Part shown: in pieces, positions 7,762 through 16,180 of the stretch
Numbering within the stretch: the stretch's first letter is position 1
Layout of the letters: each line of letters starts with the position of its first letter
Source: Mycolicibacterium vulneris
GTDB taxonomy: Bacteria > Actinomycetota > Actinomycetes > Mycobacteriales > Mycobacteriaceae
DNA length: 50,465 nt
Assembly: GCF_002104765.1 (NCBI RefSeq)
Contig: NZ_NCXM01000037.1
Location: 1-50,465, forward strand
Direction: 5' to 3'
Program-made: the position numbers and the translations under genes
Notes under the pieces: generated by a model
Database searches by the model: none
What the model was told of the DNA's origin: nothing
What the model saw: only the letters and a program-made list of their open reading frames with translations

Positions 7762-8964
7762 ATGACCGTCACCAACGACACCGACGTCTACTACGACCCC
7801 TACGACGTCAACATCAATGCCAACCCCTACCCGAGCTACGCGCGGCTGCGCGAAGAGGCGCCGATCTACTACAACGAATGCTACGACTTCTGGGCCCTGT
7901 CAAGGCATTCCGACGTCGAGCACGGACTGGCCAACTGGGAGACCTTCTCCAACCGGCGAAGCGACATCCTCGAGCTCGTCCAGTCGAAATTCGACATGCC
8001 CGGCGGCGTCATGATGTTCCAGGACCCGCCGGAGCACTCCAGGCTGCGCGGCCTGATGTCGCGGGTGTTCACCCCCCGCCGGATGGCCGCCCTCGAGGAC
8101 CAGATTCGGCAATACTGCATACGCTGCCTGGACCCGCTGGTCGGTTCCGGTGGATTCGACATCATCGCCGAGCTCGCATCGATGATGCCGATGCGCGTGA
8201 TCGGGATGCTGTTGGGAATCCCGGAGTCCGAACAGATCTCGGTGCGTGACGCCAATGACGCCAACCTGCGCACCAAACCGGGTGCGCCGTTGAAGGTCGC
8301 CGACGCCGACTCCATCGCCGACGGCCGGATCTATGCCGACTACGTCGAATGGCGTTCCAAGAACCCCTCGGACGACCTGATGACGACGCTGCTCAACGTC
8401 GAATTCGACGACGACAACGGGGTGCACCGCAAGCTGACCCGCAAAGAGGTGCTGCACTACACCCAGGTGGTCGCCGGGGCGGGTAACGAGACCACCGGCC
8501 GGCTGATCGGCTGGCTGGCCAAGGTGCTCGCCGAGCACCCCGACCAGCGCCGCGCGGTGTACGAGGACCGGTCACTGTTGACTCGTACCATCGACGAGAC
8601 GTTGCGCTTCGAACCCACCGGCCCGCACGTCGCGCGTTGGATGGCAAAGGATTTCGAGTGCTACGGCACGGCGGTTCCGGCCGGCAGCGCCATGCTGTTG
8701 CTGTTCGGCGCCGCCAACCGCGATCACCGCCGCTACACCGATCCGGACACCTACAACATCCGTCGCGACAACATCTCGCACATCACCTTCGGGAAGGGCG
8801 TGCACTACTGCCTGGGCGCAAACCTGGCCCGCCTCGAGGGCCGCGTCGCGCTCGACGAGATCCTCAACCGGTGGCCCGAATGGGACATCGACTACGAAAC
8901 CGCGCAATTGGCGTCGACGTCGACCGTGCGCGGCTGGGAGCGGCTGCGGGTCGTGTTGCCCTGA
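7762..8964 (+). CDS. Cytochrome P450
   Basis: This 400-aa soluble bacterial P450 is expected to hydroxylate a small hydrophobic substrate. The heme loop FGKGVHYCLGANLAR places the ligand cysteine near residue 350. The oxygen-activating I-helix motif is AGAGNETTGRLIG, and the ExxR pair is ETLR. It has no fused reductase, so ferredoxin and reductase must be supplied from elsewhere; none is seen in the window. The ATG at 7762 follows GGAAAG and gives the normal family N-terminus, although the frame is open upstream through the SDR gene. The operon with a mycofactocin SDR suggests hydroxylation followed by oxidation to a ketone. Confidence 0.92.
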   Translation: MTVTNDTDVYYDPYDVNINANPYPSYARLREEAPIYYNECYDFWALSRHSDVEHGLANWETFSNRRSDILELVQSKFDMPGGVMMFQDPPEHSRLRGLMSRVFTPRRMAALEDQIRQYCIRCLDPLVGSGGFDIIAELASMMPMRVIGMLLGIPESEQISVRDANDANLRTKPGAPLKVADADSIADGRIYADYVEWRSKNPSDDLMTTLLNVEFDDDNGVHRKLTRKEVLHYTQVVAGAGNETTGRLIGWLAKVLAEHPDQRRAVYEDRSLLTRTIDETLRFEPTGPHVARWMAKDFECYGTAVPAGSAMLLLFGAANRDHRRYTDPDTYNIRRDNISHITFGKGVHYCLGANLARLEGRVALDEILNRWPEWDIDYETAQLASTSTVRGWERLRVVLP

Positions 8965-8973
8965 GCCGCCGCG

Positions 8974-9579
8974 TCAGGTGGTCCGGCGTTTCTTCGGGGT
9001 GGGCATCTCGAACCGGTCCAGGAAGCGATTGACCAGCGCGACGGCCTCGTCGTGCCCGCCGTGGGTGCCGAGCCCCTGCTCGAGGATCAGGGTGCGCCCG
9101 ATGGAGGCGATGACCAGCGCCAGGGCCGCGGGCGGGAATTCGTCGGTGTCGAGCTCGTGTTCGCGAACGATGAAGTTCAGCGCGGTGATCTGCTGTTCGC
9201 GCCAGCGTTCCGACCACGCCGAGATCTCGGCCCGAATCTCCTTGCGGTGGTTGGCAAGTCCCATGAACTCCAGCAGCAGCCGGGTGTCCTTGGGCGCGGT
9301 GAGCGTGTCCCAGAAGGCGTGCAGCGGGCGATCGGAGGCCAGCGCCTGCTGCTGACGCTCCAGGTAGACGGCGGCACCGCTGCGGAAGACGGCCAGATAC
9401 AACTCGTCCATCGTGGGGAAGTAGTAGTGCACCAGGGCCGGTTTGACGCCGGCCTTGGCGGCCACCCGCCGCGACGTCGCGGCGGCGTAGCCCTCCTCGA
9501 TCATGATCTGACTCGTCGCCGCCACCAGCATGTCGCGCGTGGTCGAATCACGCGCCTTCGGTCGCTGGGATGCGGTCAC
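8974..9579 (-). CDS. TetR-family transcriptional regulator
   Basis: This is a 201-aa regulator. The N-terminal DNA-binding domain shows the typical TetR helix-turn-helix: AATSRRVAAKAGVKPALVHYYF with a following YLAVF helix. The remainder is a helical ligand-binding domain, and the C-terminus is basic (PTPKKRRTT). The start is GTG at 9577-9579. It is the last gene of the leftward crotonase-Rieske-TetR unit, 24 bp after the Rieske gene, and converges on the P450 with 9 bp between stops. It is the natural candidate for binding the shared palindrome at three promoters. One of these drives its own operon, so it probably represses itself. The inducer would be a pathway intermediate. Confidence 0.9.
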   Translation of the reverse strand: MTASQRPKARDSTTRDMLVAATSQIMIEEGYAAATSRRVAAKAGVKPALVHYYFPTMDELYLAVFRSGAAVYLERQQQALASDRPLHAFWDTLTAPKDTRLLLEFMGLANHRKEIRAEISAWSERWREQQITALNFIVREHELDTDEFPPAALALVIASIGRTLILEQGLGTHGGHDEAVALVNRFLDRFEMPTPKKRRTT

Positions 9580-9603
9580 AGTGTGGTCTTATCACATGGC
9601 GTG

Positions 9604-10403
9604 TCAGGGGACCGGTTCGGCGACCATGTCGAAGAAGGCCGCGCCGGAATCCGGGATGCGGCTCTGATTGAACACGTTGACTGCGTAGGAGACCAGGATC
9701 ATCGAATAGAGCAGGTGCAGCAGCCTGGTCGCATCGTCCGATAATGCGTTGATGTCACGCTGATTCAGGTACGCGATCGCCTCCTCGGCCCGGGGGGCGA
9801 TGGCATGGTAGAACCTGACGAGGTCGTCGTAGGGCCTGGACAGTCGCGCCTCGTAGCGCTGCGCTCGCGTCGGCAGCGCCCAATCGGCGACGAACGGTTC
9901 GAGATCGGCAAACCCCTGCGGGTGATACCACTCGCAGATCGAGTCGACGGCCAGCTTCCAGTTCCCGTTGATGCGGGTGGAAAACCTGTAGTGCTGCGTC
10001 ATCTTGTCGATGGGATAGGCCTCGATGCCGAGCAGGCCGTCGCCCAGGAAGCCGCGCAACGGCACCGGATCGTCGGCGAAGTTGACGAAGATGAACCCGG
10101 CCCAGACTTCGCAGTGCACCGGCGGCATCCGCAGCGTGCTCTTGTCGAGGTCGAAGAACTCGCCCTCGTTGGTGATGTGGTTGACCTTGCCGTCCAGGCC
10201 GTAGCGCCAGCCGTGGTACTTGCACGCGAACGCGCGACAGGTGCCCGACGATTCCCGGCCCGGGTGCTCCTGCCATACCACCTTGTTGCCGCGGTGTGCG
10301 CACACGTTGTGGAAGGCGTGCACGGTGTCGTCGCGGTCGCGGGCGATCACGACCGACGCGAGCCGTCCGGGCAGATCGACAGGCGCTGCTGGATGCTGGT
10401 CAC
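9604..10403 (-). pseudogene. Rieske ring-hydroxylating oxygenase alpha subunit, N-terminus damaged
   Basis: The Rieske cluster motifs are intact: CAHRGN and CKYHGWRYG. The mononuclear iron region is visible as NWKLAVDSICEWYH. The natural start appears to be the GTG at 10403, overlapping the crotonase stop as GTGA and reading MTSIQQRL. That frame ends at a stop at 10347-10349, while the Rieske body continues in another frame from about 10380 (DLPGRLASVVIARD). The roughly 60-80 residues that normally precede the Rieske domain are missing. A deletion with a frame change is the simplest reading. I also do not find the second iron-binding histidine at the usual four to five residues after YH. An upstream in-frame start at 10503 would give a 299-aa protein with a meaningless leader. 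Confidence 0.6.
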
Positions 10404-11287
10404 GAGGGGACTCCTTCACTGCGTTGGCCGCCGTTGGTCCAGGGCTCCTGGTCCCAGGCCCGGTCCAGCGGTGCCATGTCGCCGCCGAACGGGAAGAAGG
10501 CACGCTGCGCGTAGGTTTCCCGGGCCAGGCCGTGGCCGAGCTCGTCGATGAAGGCCCGCTTGAGCGGGTTGGTGAACAACTGGCGCGAATAACGCAGCGT
10601 CAGCGGTGGACGCTTGACCAGTTCGCGCGCGAGTTCCCAGGCCCTGTCCAGCAATTGGCCCTTGGGCAGCACCTCGTTGACGACGCCCCACTCCTTGGCC
10701 TCGGCCGCCCCGAGCTTCATGCCGGTCAACAGGAAGTAGCGGGCGCGGGTGTGACCGGCCAGGAAGCTCCAGATGACGTGCTGGCCGTCGCCGGGCACCT
10801 GGCCGCGGGGGAAGTGGGAGGCGTCCTGGAAGTAGGCGTCGTCGGAGGCCAGCACGATGTCGCCCATCAGCGCGACCTCGGAGTGGATGTTGCACGGGCC
10901 GTTGACCGCGCTGATCATCGGGACGTCGACGTCGAGCACGTTGCTGATCAGGTGTCTTGCGTACCAAGCTTTTTCATCGAGCTTGACCAGGCCACGGGTG
11001 CCGGGCATCAGCAGATATTCGGGCTTGTCCACCGCTTCGCCGTTGGGTAAGCGGCCCCAGTTCGCGTTGTAGTTCTCGCCGGTGCCGGTGTGGATCAGTA
11101 CCTTGATCTCGCGATCGCCGGCGATGTCGGCGAACGCGTCCGACATGTCGTCGTGCGCGCGCCAGTCCCACACCAGGCTGCCGCCGTTGGTGTGGCACTG
11201 CATGAACAGGATTCCGTCGTCGGTGAGTTCGAACCGGTAGTTCGCATACCGATCGTGATATTCGCTGTACCTGGTTCTTTTTGCCAT
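10400..11287 (-). CDS. Crotonase-fold beta-diketone hydrolase, 6-oxocamphor hydrolase-like
   Basis: This 295-aa member of the crotonase superfamily is annotated by most tools as an enoyl-CoA hydratase. It resembles 6-oxocamphor hydrolase of Rhodococcus more specifically. Shared blocks are SLVW, AHDDM, DIAGDRE, HTGTG, SHFPRGQVPGDGQHVIW and RARYFLLTG. From memory of that enzyme, the functional residues are H45, H122, H145 and D154. Here H45, H135, H158 and D167 keep the same spacing (23 and 9). Such enzymes cleave a C-C bond in a cyclic 1,3-diketone by a retro-Claisen reaction without CoA. It is the first gene of a leftward operon, and a long palindrome lies before it. Substrate identity is inference. 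Confidence 0.75.
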   Translation of the reverse strand: MAKRTRYSEYHDRYANYRFELTDDGILFMQCHTNGGSLVWDWRAHDDMSDAFADIAGDREIKVLIHTGTGENYNANWGRLPNGEAVDKPEYLLMPGTRGLVKLDEKAWYARHLISNVLDVDVPMISAVNGPCNIHSEVALMGDIVLASDDAYFQDASHFPRGQVPGDGQHVIWSFLAGHTRARYFLLTGMKLGAAEAKEWGVVNEVLPKGQLLDRAWELARELVKRPPLTLRYSRQLFTNPLKRAFIDELGHGLARETYAQRAFFPFGGDMAPLDRAWDQEPWTNGGQRSEGVPS

Positions 11288-11313
11288 TGAGCCGTCTCAT
11301 TCCGCGAGCAACC

Positions 11314-11357
11314 GTCAGCTAAGCGGTTTGAGCGATCGCCCAAACCGCTTAGCTGAC
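11314..11357. promoter_or_regulatory. 44-bp near-perfect palindrome holding operator site 2
   Basis: Bases 11314-11357 form an inverted repeat whose arms match at all but one base pair (11331 against 11340). Its centre, TTTGAGCGATCGCCCAAA at about 11328-11345, is the same 18-mer as at 6880 with one change. The flanking arms GTCAGCTAAGCGG extend the symmetry. It sits 26 bp before the crotonase start and 32 bp after the stop of the LLM gene. It is probably an operator. Because it can also fold into a long hairpin, it may terminate the LLM transcript as well. Confidence 0.75.
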
Positions 11358-11389
11358 ATGCTCGCACCTGCGGTCGCGGCGGTCAAGGC

Positions 11390-12358
11390 TCACCGTCCGT
11401 GCAGGCGGGCCACCACCGGCGCGAAGGAGTCGATCTGTGCCTGCTGCACCGTGACGTAGTTGACGCCCAGGGTTTCTCGGCGCGAATGCAGCGTCGCGGC
11501 AACGTGTTCCGCCGAACCGATCAGCACACTCGGATGATCGCGCAACAGGTCTGCGGCGATGCCCGTCGACTTCGCCAGCCCCGCCAGCACGGTCTCGGGG
11601 TCGTCGGTGATTTCGGTGAAGTACGGGGAGCTTTCGACGTCCAGCCGACCGAAGCGCCCGCCCGCGGCGGCACGCACAAAGCCGATCCGGCGCTCCGCCA
11701 CCGCCTGTGGGTCCAGCCCGTCGGGATCGTGCGCCACAAACGGGACGCTCGAGATGCTGACGATGTCGGCCTGGCGTCCGGCCAGCGTGAGAACGCGCTG
11801 GCCGCCCCCGCCGATCATGATCGGTGGATGGGGGTGCTGCACCGGCCGTGGTCGTCCCGCATAACCGCGTACCTCGACCAACTCGCCCGAATAGTCAAGT
11901 TCTTCGCCCTGCCAATGGGCCTTGACGAGCGCGACCACCTCGGCCAGCTTGGCGATGCGCCGGCCCGGCCGGTCGAATGCGAGCCCCATCGCGGCGTACT
12001 CGACTCCGCTCCATCCGGCGCCGATGCCGAATTCGAGGCGCCCGTCGGAGAGCAGATCGAGAGTCGCCGCTTCCTTGGCCAGCACCGCGGGCACGTGGTA
12101 GTCGATGCAGAAGACGCGGCAACCGATGCGCAAGGTCTCGCTCCAGGCGGCGGCCGCCGCCATGGCCGCGATGGGTGCCAGATCTTGGCGCGGGGTGCGC
12201 GCCTCTCGCCGCGCCGGTCCCGGTCCCAGGTAATGGTCCGCGAGGAAAAGCGTTGTGTATCCGAGATCTTCGACCCGCCGAACGGTATCGCGCCACTCTC
12301 GTGACCCCGCGGCATTGGTGGCCTGCACGCCGAAACGAAACGGGGGTCTGTCCATCAA
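11390..12358 (-). CDS. F420-dependent LLM-class oxidoreductase
   Basis: This 322-aa luciferase-like TIM-barrel protein probably uses coenzyme F420, as is typical in mycobacteria. Family landmarks are FRFGVQATNA at the N-terminus, LGYTTLFLADHY, LSDGRLEFGIGAGWSGVEY, and PPIMIGGGGQRVLTLAGRQADIV split across the middle. It fits the TIGR03621-type subgroup. The gene is oriented leftward between the two arms of the catabolic island. Its start at 12358 lies 94 bp from operator site 3, with that site on the far side of the gap. A reductive or oxygenase step on a pathway intermediate is plausible, but the family is too broad to predict the substrate. Confidence 0.85.
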   Translation of the reverse strand: MMDRPPFRFGVQATNAAGSREWRDTVRRVEDLGYTTLFLADHYLGPGPARREARTPRQDLAPIAAMAAAAAWSETLRIGCRVFCIDYHVPAVLAKEAATLDLLSDGRLEFGIGAGWSGVEYAAMGLAFDRPGRRIAKLAEVVALVKAHWQGEELDYSGELVEVRGYAGRPRPVQHPHPPIMIGGGGQRVLTLAGRQADIVSISSVPFVAHDPDGLDPQAVAERRIGFVRAAAGGRFGRLDVESSPYFTEITDDPETVLAGLAKSTGIAADLLRDHPSVLIGSAEHVAATLHSRRETLGVNYVTVQQAQIDSFAPVVARLHGR

Positions 12359-12452
12359 CGGACCCTAAGTGGGCCCCTGAGCGGAATCAAGGCGAAATCG
12401 ACAACTCGCGCTTGACCGCAGGCGAGGCCGGGTGATAGGCATGTGAAGCCTA

Positions 12453-12470
12453 TTTGGGCAGTCGCTCAGG
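12453..12470. promoter_or_regulatory. Imperfect operator, site 3
   Basis: TTTGGGCAGTCGCTCAGG matches the perfect palindrome at 6880 at 13 of 18 positions, with the left half intact. It lies 20 bp before the GTG start of the SDR/ALDH operon. The position relative to the start is nearly the same as at site 1. The weaker symmetry suggests lower affinity. Confidence 0.55.
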
Positions 12471-12490
12471 AAAGTCGAGGTGTTGCTCGA

Positions 12491-13195
12491 GTGAAGACGG
12501 CGGTCGTTACCGGCGGTGCTTCGGGGATCGGCCGTGCGGTCGCCGAGCGATTGCGCAGCGACGGATTCCGGGTGGCAGTCCTCGACCTGACCCCAACCGA
12601 CGACGGCTTCGGCTATGGCGCCGACGTCACCGACCGCGCCCAGGTCGATACCGCGATAGCGGAGATCCGCGCGGCGTTCGGCCCGATTCTGGTGCTGGTC
12701 AATGCCGCAGGCGTGGAGGGGTTCGGAAACTTCTCGAACATGTCCTTCGACGAATGGTCCAAGGTCATCGACGTGAACCTGCACGGCGTCTTCCACACCG
12801 TTCAGGCCGTGCTGCCCGACATGGTCGAGGCCGGATGGGGTCGCATCGTCAACATCTCGTCGTCCAGCACCAACTCCGGGCAGCCGTTCATGGCCCACTA
12901 CGTCGCCGCGAAGTCCGCGGTGAACGGCCTGACCAAGTCGCTGGCCCTCGAATACGGCCCGGCCGGCATCACAGTCAACGCGGTTCCGCCGGGCTTCGTC
13001 GACACCCCGATGTTGCGCAGCGCCGAGCGGCGGCACCTGCTCGGGGGCACGGTGGAGGATCACATCGCGCGCACCCCGGTGCGTCGCGTCGGCAAGCCCG
13101 AGGACATCGCCGCGGCATGCGCCTTCTTCGTCTCCGAGGAAGCCGGTTACATCACCGGCCAGATACTCGGGGTCAACGGCGGCCGCAACACCTGA
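12491..13195 (+). CDS. Short-chain dehydrogenase/reductase
   Basis: This is a 234-aa classical SDR. The Rossmann motif TGGASGIGRAVAERL lies at the extreme N-terminus, NAAGVEG follows, and the catalytic residues are in NISSSSTNSG and HYVAAKSAVNG. The frame is open from 12443, but the GTG at 12491 (MKTAVVTGG) gives the standard SDR start. It also leaves the operator upstream rather than inside the gene. GAGG lies about ten bases before this start. The aldehyde dehydrogenase follows 32 bp downstream. Together they would oxidise an alcohol to an aldehyde and then an acid, or act on separate intermediates of the ring-opening pathway. Confidence 0.87.
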   Translation: MKTAVVTGGASGIGRAVAERLRSDGFRVAVLDLTPTDDGFGYGADVTDRAQVDTAIAEIRAAFGPILVLVNAAGVEGFGNFSNMSFDEWSKVIDVNLHGVFHTVQAVLPDMVEAGWGRIVNISSSSTNSGQPFMAHYVAAKSAVNGLTKSLALEYGPAGITVNAVPPGFVDTPMLRSAERRHLLGGTVEDHIARTPVRRVGKPEDIAAACAFFVSEEAGYITGQILGVNGGRNT

Positions 13196-13227
13196 TCGCC
13201 GAAAACGCAGAGCCTCCAAGGAGATTG

Positions 13228-14682
13228 ATGTACGAGAGGGACCAGCTGTTCATCGATGGGGAATGGACGGCGCCAGCCTCTGGACACGACACCGTCATCT
13301 CGGTGGTGTCGCCGCACAGCGAGGCGGTGATCGGCCACGCGGTCGCCGCGGGACCCGAGGATGTGAATCGCGCCGTCGACGCGGCGCGCAGGGCGTTCGA
13401 CACCGGGCCGTGGCCGCGCATGCAGCCGGCGGAACGGATCGAGGCGCTCACCCGCCTGGCCGGCATCTACAAGGAGCGGCGCGCCGACATGGCCGCGCTG
13501 ATCTCGGCCGAGATCGGCGCCCCCATCACCTTCGCGAAGATGGCGCAGGTTCGCCTGCCGCTGACCATGATCTCGGCGTTCTGCGGCATGGCGGCGAACT
13601 ACCAGTGGCGACAGGATCGTCCGGGCCTGTACGGCAAGGAGATTCGGATCGTCAAGCAACCGGCCGGCGTTGTGGCCGCGGTGGTGCCGTGGAACATGCC
13701 GCAGTTCCTCACCATGTGCAAGATCGTGCCGGCGCTGTTGGCCGGGTGCTCGGTGGTGCTCAAGCCCGCCCCCGAATCCGTGCTCGACGCGCAGCTGCTT
13801 GCCGAACTCGTTGCGGCAGCGGGCTTTCCGCCGGGCGTGCTGAACGTGGTACCCGGCGGTCGCGACGTCGGTGAACTGCTGGTGGGCCACGCGGGCGTGG
13901 ACAAGGTCTCGTTCACCGGGTCCACCGCCGCTGGGCGGCAGGTCGCTCTGGCGTGCGCCCAGGGGCTGACCCAGGTGAGCCTGGAACTGGGCGGCAAGTC
14001 GGCGGCCGTGGTGCTCGACGACGCCGATCCGGCCGCGACCGCCAACGCGATTCAGATGGCCAGCCTCGCCAACAGCGGTCAGGTATGTAATGCGCTGAGC
14101 CGGATCCTGGTGCCGGAGGCCCGCAAGGACGAGTTCGTCGACGCGCTGGCGGCGGGCATGCAGTCGATGACGGTGGGTGACCCGGCCGACCCCGATACGC
14201 AGATCGGACCGCTGGTGGCGCGGCGCCAGCAGGAGCGGGTCCGCGGCTACATCGAATCGGGGAGAAGCGAAGGCGCGCGCCTGGTCACCGGTGGCAGCGA
14301 GATGCCCGACGGCCTCGAAACCGGTTGGTACGTAAGGCCGACGCTGTTCAGCGATGCCACCAATGACATGCGGATCGCCCGCGAGGAGATCTTCGGCCCG
14401 GTGCTGACCGTCGTCTCCTACCGGGACGAGGACGAGGCGGTTCGGATCGCCAACGACTCCGAATACGGGCTGGCGGGATCGGTGTTCACCGCCGATGTCG
14501 AGCGCGGTTACGGCGTGGCGGTCGGGGTGCGGTCGGGCACCTTCGGCGTCAACGAGGGCTACATCATGGATCCGGCGGCACCGTTCGGCGGGGTCAAGAA
14601 CAGCGGGTACGGGCGCGAGCTCGGCACCGAGGGGATCGACAGCTACACGGTCAGCCAATCCATTTCGACCGCGGCCTCGTGA
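13228..14682 (+). CDS. NAD(P)-dependent aldehyde dehydrogenase
   Basis: This 484-aa protein has full ALDH length. Landmarks are VVPWNMPQ, KPAPESVLDAQ, the cofactor loop FTGSTAAGRQV, the general base in LELGGKSA, and the catalytic cysteine in NSGQVCNA. EEIFGPVLTV and PFGGVKNSGYGRE near the end are also typical. AAGGAGA stands at a good distance before the ATG at 13228. It forms an operon with the preceding SDR under operator site 3. It probably converts an aldehyde intermediate to a carboxylic acid. The exact substrate cannot be read from the sequence. Confidence 0.93.
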   Translation: MYERDQLFIDGEWTAPASGHDTVISVVSPHSEAVIGHAVAAGPEDVNRAVDAARRAFDTGPWPRMQPAERIEALTRLAGIYKERRADMAALISAEIGAPITFAKMAQVRLPLTMISAFCGMAANYQWRQDRPGLYGKEIRIVKQPAGVVAAVVPWNMPQFLTMCKIVPALLAGCSVVLKPAPESVLDAQLLAELVAAAGFPPGVLNVVPGGRDVGELLVGHAGVDKVSFTGSTAAGRQVALACAQGLTQVSLELGGKSAAVVLDDADPAATANAIQMASLANSGQVCNALSRILVPEARKDEFVDALAAGMQSMTVGDPADPDTQIGPLVARRQQERVRGYIESGRSEGARLVTGGSEMPDGLETGWYVRPTLFSDATNDMRIAREEIFGPVLTVVSYRDEDEAVRIANDSEYGLAGSVFTADVERGYGVAVGVRSGTFGVNEGYIMDPAAPFGGVKNSGYGRELGTEGIDSYTVSQSISTAAS

Positions 14683-14762
14683 CCTGCAGGGCTGCAACCA
14701 TGTTTAAGTTTCTTAACTATCGGGGATAGGGATGGGCAATCCCCCATAGGTAAGGAACACGC

Positions 14763-15152
14763 GTGGCCCCCAGCTTCAAGGACGTTATCCAATCCAAGTA
14801 CTTGCTGTTGACGACATTCACCAAGGATGGCCGTCCGAAACCGACACCGATCTGGGGCGTGCCCGACGGCGACGACACACTGTTGGTGATCACCGATGAC
14901 GGGTCGTGGAAAACCAAGCGCATCAACAACACTCCCAGGGTGACTCTCGCCAAGAGCGCGGCGCTGGGCAAGCCCAAGAGCGAAGAGGTCCAAGCCGTCG
15001 CCCGGGTGCTACCGAAGTCCGAGACGCGACGCGTCTACAACGCCGTCCTCAAGCGGTACTGGTATCACGCGCCGTGGTTCTATGTGCACTCGATCGTGCG
15101 CGGCGGCATCGACAAGGTGCACGTCGGCCTGGAGATCAAGCCCGCCGGCTGA
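14763..15152 (+). CDS. PPOX-class F420-dependent enzyme
   Basis: This 129-aa split-barrel flavin/F420-binding protein is of the pyridoxamine-phosphate-oxidase-like type. It opens with FKDVIQSKYLLLTTF and GRPKPTPIW and ends with a region like other mycobacterial TIGR03666 members. The start is GTG at 14763; TAAGGAA just upstream serves as the ribosome binding site. Relatives reduce small hydrophobic or conjugated compounds using F420H2. The short gap after the ALDH gene holds TTAAGTTTCTTAA at 14704-14716, so it probably has its own promoter. Confidence 0.8.
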   Translation: MAPSFKDVIQSKYLLLTTFTKDGRPKPTPIWGVPDGDDTLLVITDDGSWKTKRINNTPRVTLAKSAALGKPKSEEVQAVARVLPKSETRRVYNAVLKRYWYHAPWFYVHSIVRGGIDKVHVGLEIKPAG

Positions 15153-15166
15153 AGGCGGCCCCACGC

Positions 15167-16153
15167 TCAGCCGCCCGCGGCGCGAATGGCCTCGAAGGTG
15201 TCCGCCACAGTCTCTTTGGGGTCCCGATAGGTGATGCCGAGGTCTCGTTCGCTCGGGGAATCGTCGGACGCCGGCATCTGCGTGTAGTACTGCATGCCCG
15301 CCCAGGTGAACGGCGTATCGAAGGGCAGGAAACGGGTCGCCCGATCCAGCACCGCGCCCGCAACGCGCAGCGCGGTGTCCGGGATCGGGACGGCGACCAT
15401 CGGTGTCCCGGCGACCTCGCCGAGCAGGTTGGCGAGGTCGGCCGCGGGCACCCGATGACCTCCGGCGGTGTAGCGACGCGGTCCGCGTCCGGGCTCGAGC
15501 AATGCCGCGTGCAAAGCGGCCAGGTCGCGGACGTCGACGATGAGCCAAGCCGCGCTGCGCCCCGGAATCGCGTGCATCTGCACTGCCGCCCGCACCCCCT
15601 CGCCGGCCTCACCGAACTGGTCTCCCACCGGCGGGCCCAGCACCATGCCCGGATAGCTGATGTTGACCGGCGCTCCCGCATCCTGCAGGCCCCGGGCATA
15701 GATCTCGACCTGCGCCTTGGACGTTCCGTATCCGTCCGCGCCGCCCACCACCGGCAGGTCCGCCGTCAGCGTCTCCAGGTCCGGATGGAATAGCGCGGTG
15801 AAGCTGGACACGTGGACGATGGGATCCAGGCCGAGCTCGACGGACTGACCCAGAACGTTCTGTGCGCCCTGCATGTTGGTGGCAAGCATCTCCGGCGTCT
15901 GGCGCGGGTCGGTGGCGACCAGCGCGGCGCTGTGCACGACGGCGTCGCATCCCTGCAACGCCTCGCGCACCGCGACCCGGTCGACGATGTCCGCGACGGC
16001 GAAGTCCGAGACGTCGACGCCCAGCTTGGCGACGGTGGTCTGCAGCTTGTCGGGGTTGCGGACCAGGAACCTGACGGAGTGCCCGGCGTCGGAAATGGCC
16101 TTGGCGGTCCACCCACCGACAAAGCCGGTACCGCCCGTGATCAGAACGCGCAT
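15167..16153 (-). CDS. NAD-dependent epimerase/dehydratase family protein (Rv3725 type)
   Basis: This 328-aa protein is an extended-type SDR. ITGGTGFVGGWTAKAI at the N-terminus binds the dinucleotide, VVHSAALVA and IVHVSSFTALF follow, and the catalytic tyrosine and lysine lie in DGYGTSKAQVE. An upstream ATG at 16168 is possible, but the one at 16153 (MRVLITGG) gives the usual start. Its location next to a cutinase matches Rv3725/Rv3724 in M. tuberculosis as I recall it. The substrate is unknown; relatives act on sugars, sterols or aldehydes. Confidence 0.82.
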   Translation of the reverse strand: MRVLITGGTGFVGGWTAKAISDAGHSVRFLVRNPDKLQTTVAKLGVDVSDFAVADIVDRVAVREALQGCDAVVHSAALVATDPRQTPEMLATNMQGAQNVLGQSVELGLDPIVHVSSFTALFHPDLETLTADLPVVGGADGYGTSKAQVEIYARGLQDAGAPVNISYPGMVLGPPVGDQFGEAGEGVRAAVQMHAIPGRSAAWLIVDVRDLAALHAALLEPGRGPRRYTAGGHRVPAADLANLLGEVAGTPMVAVPIPDTALRVAGAVLDRATRFLPFDTPFTWAGMQYYTQMPASDDSPSERDLGITYRDPKETVADTFEAIRAAGG

Positions 16154-16180
16154 CGGCTCATTCTGCAAGACCGCAAAAAC

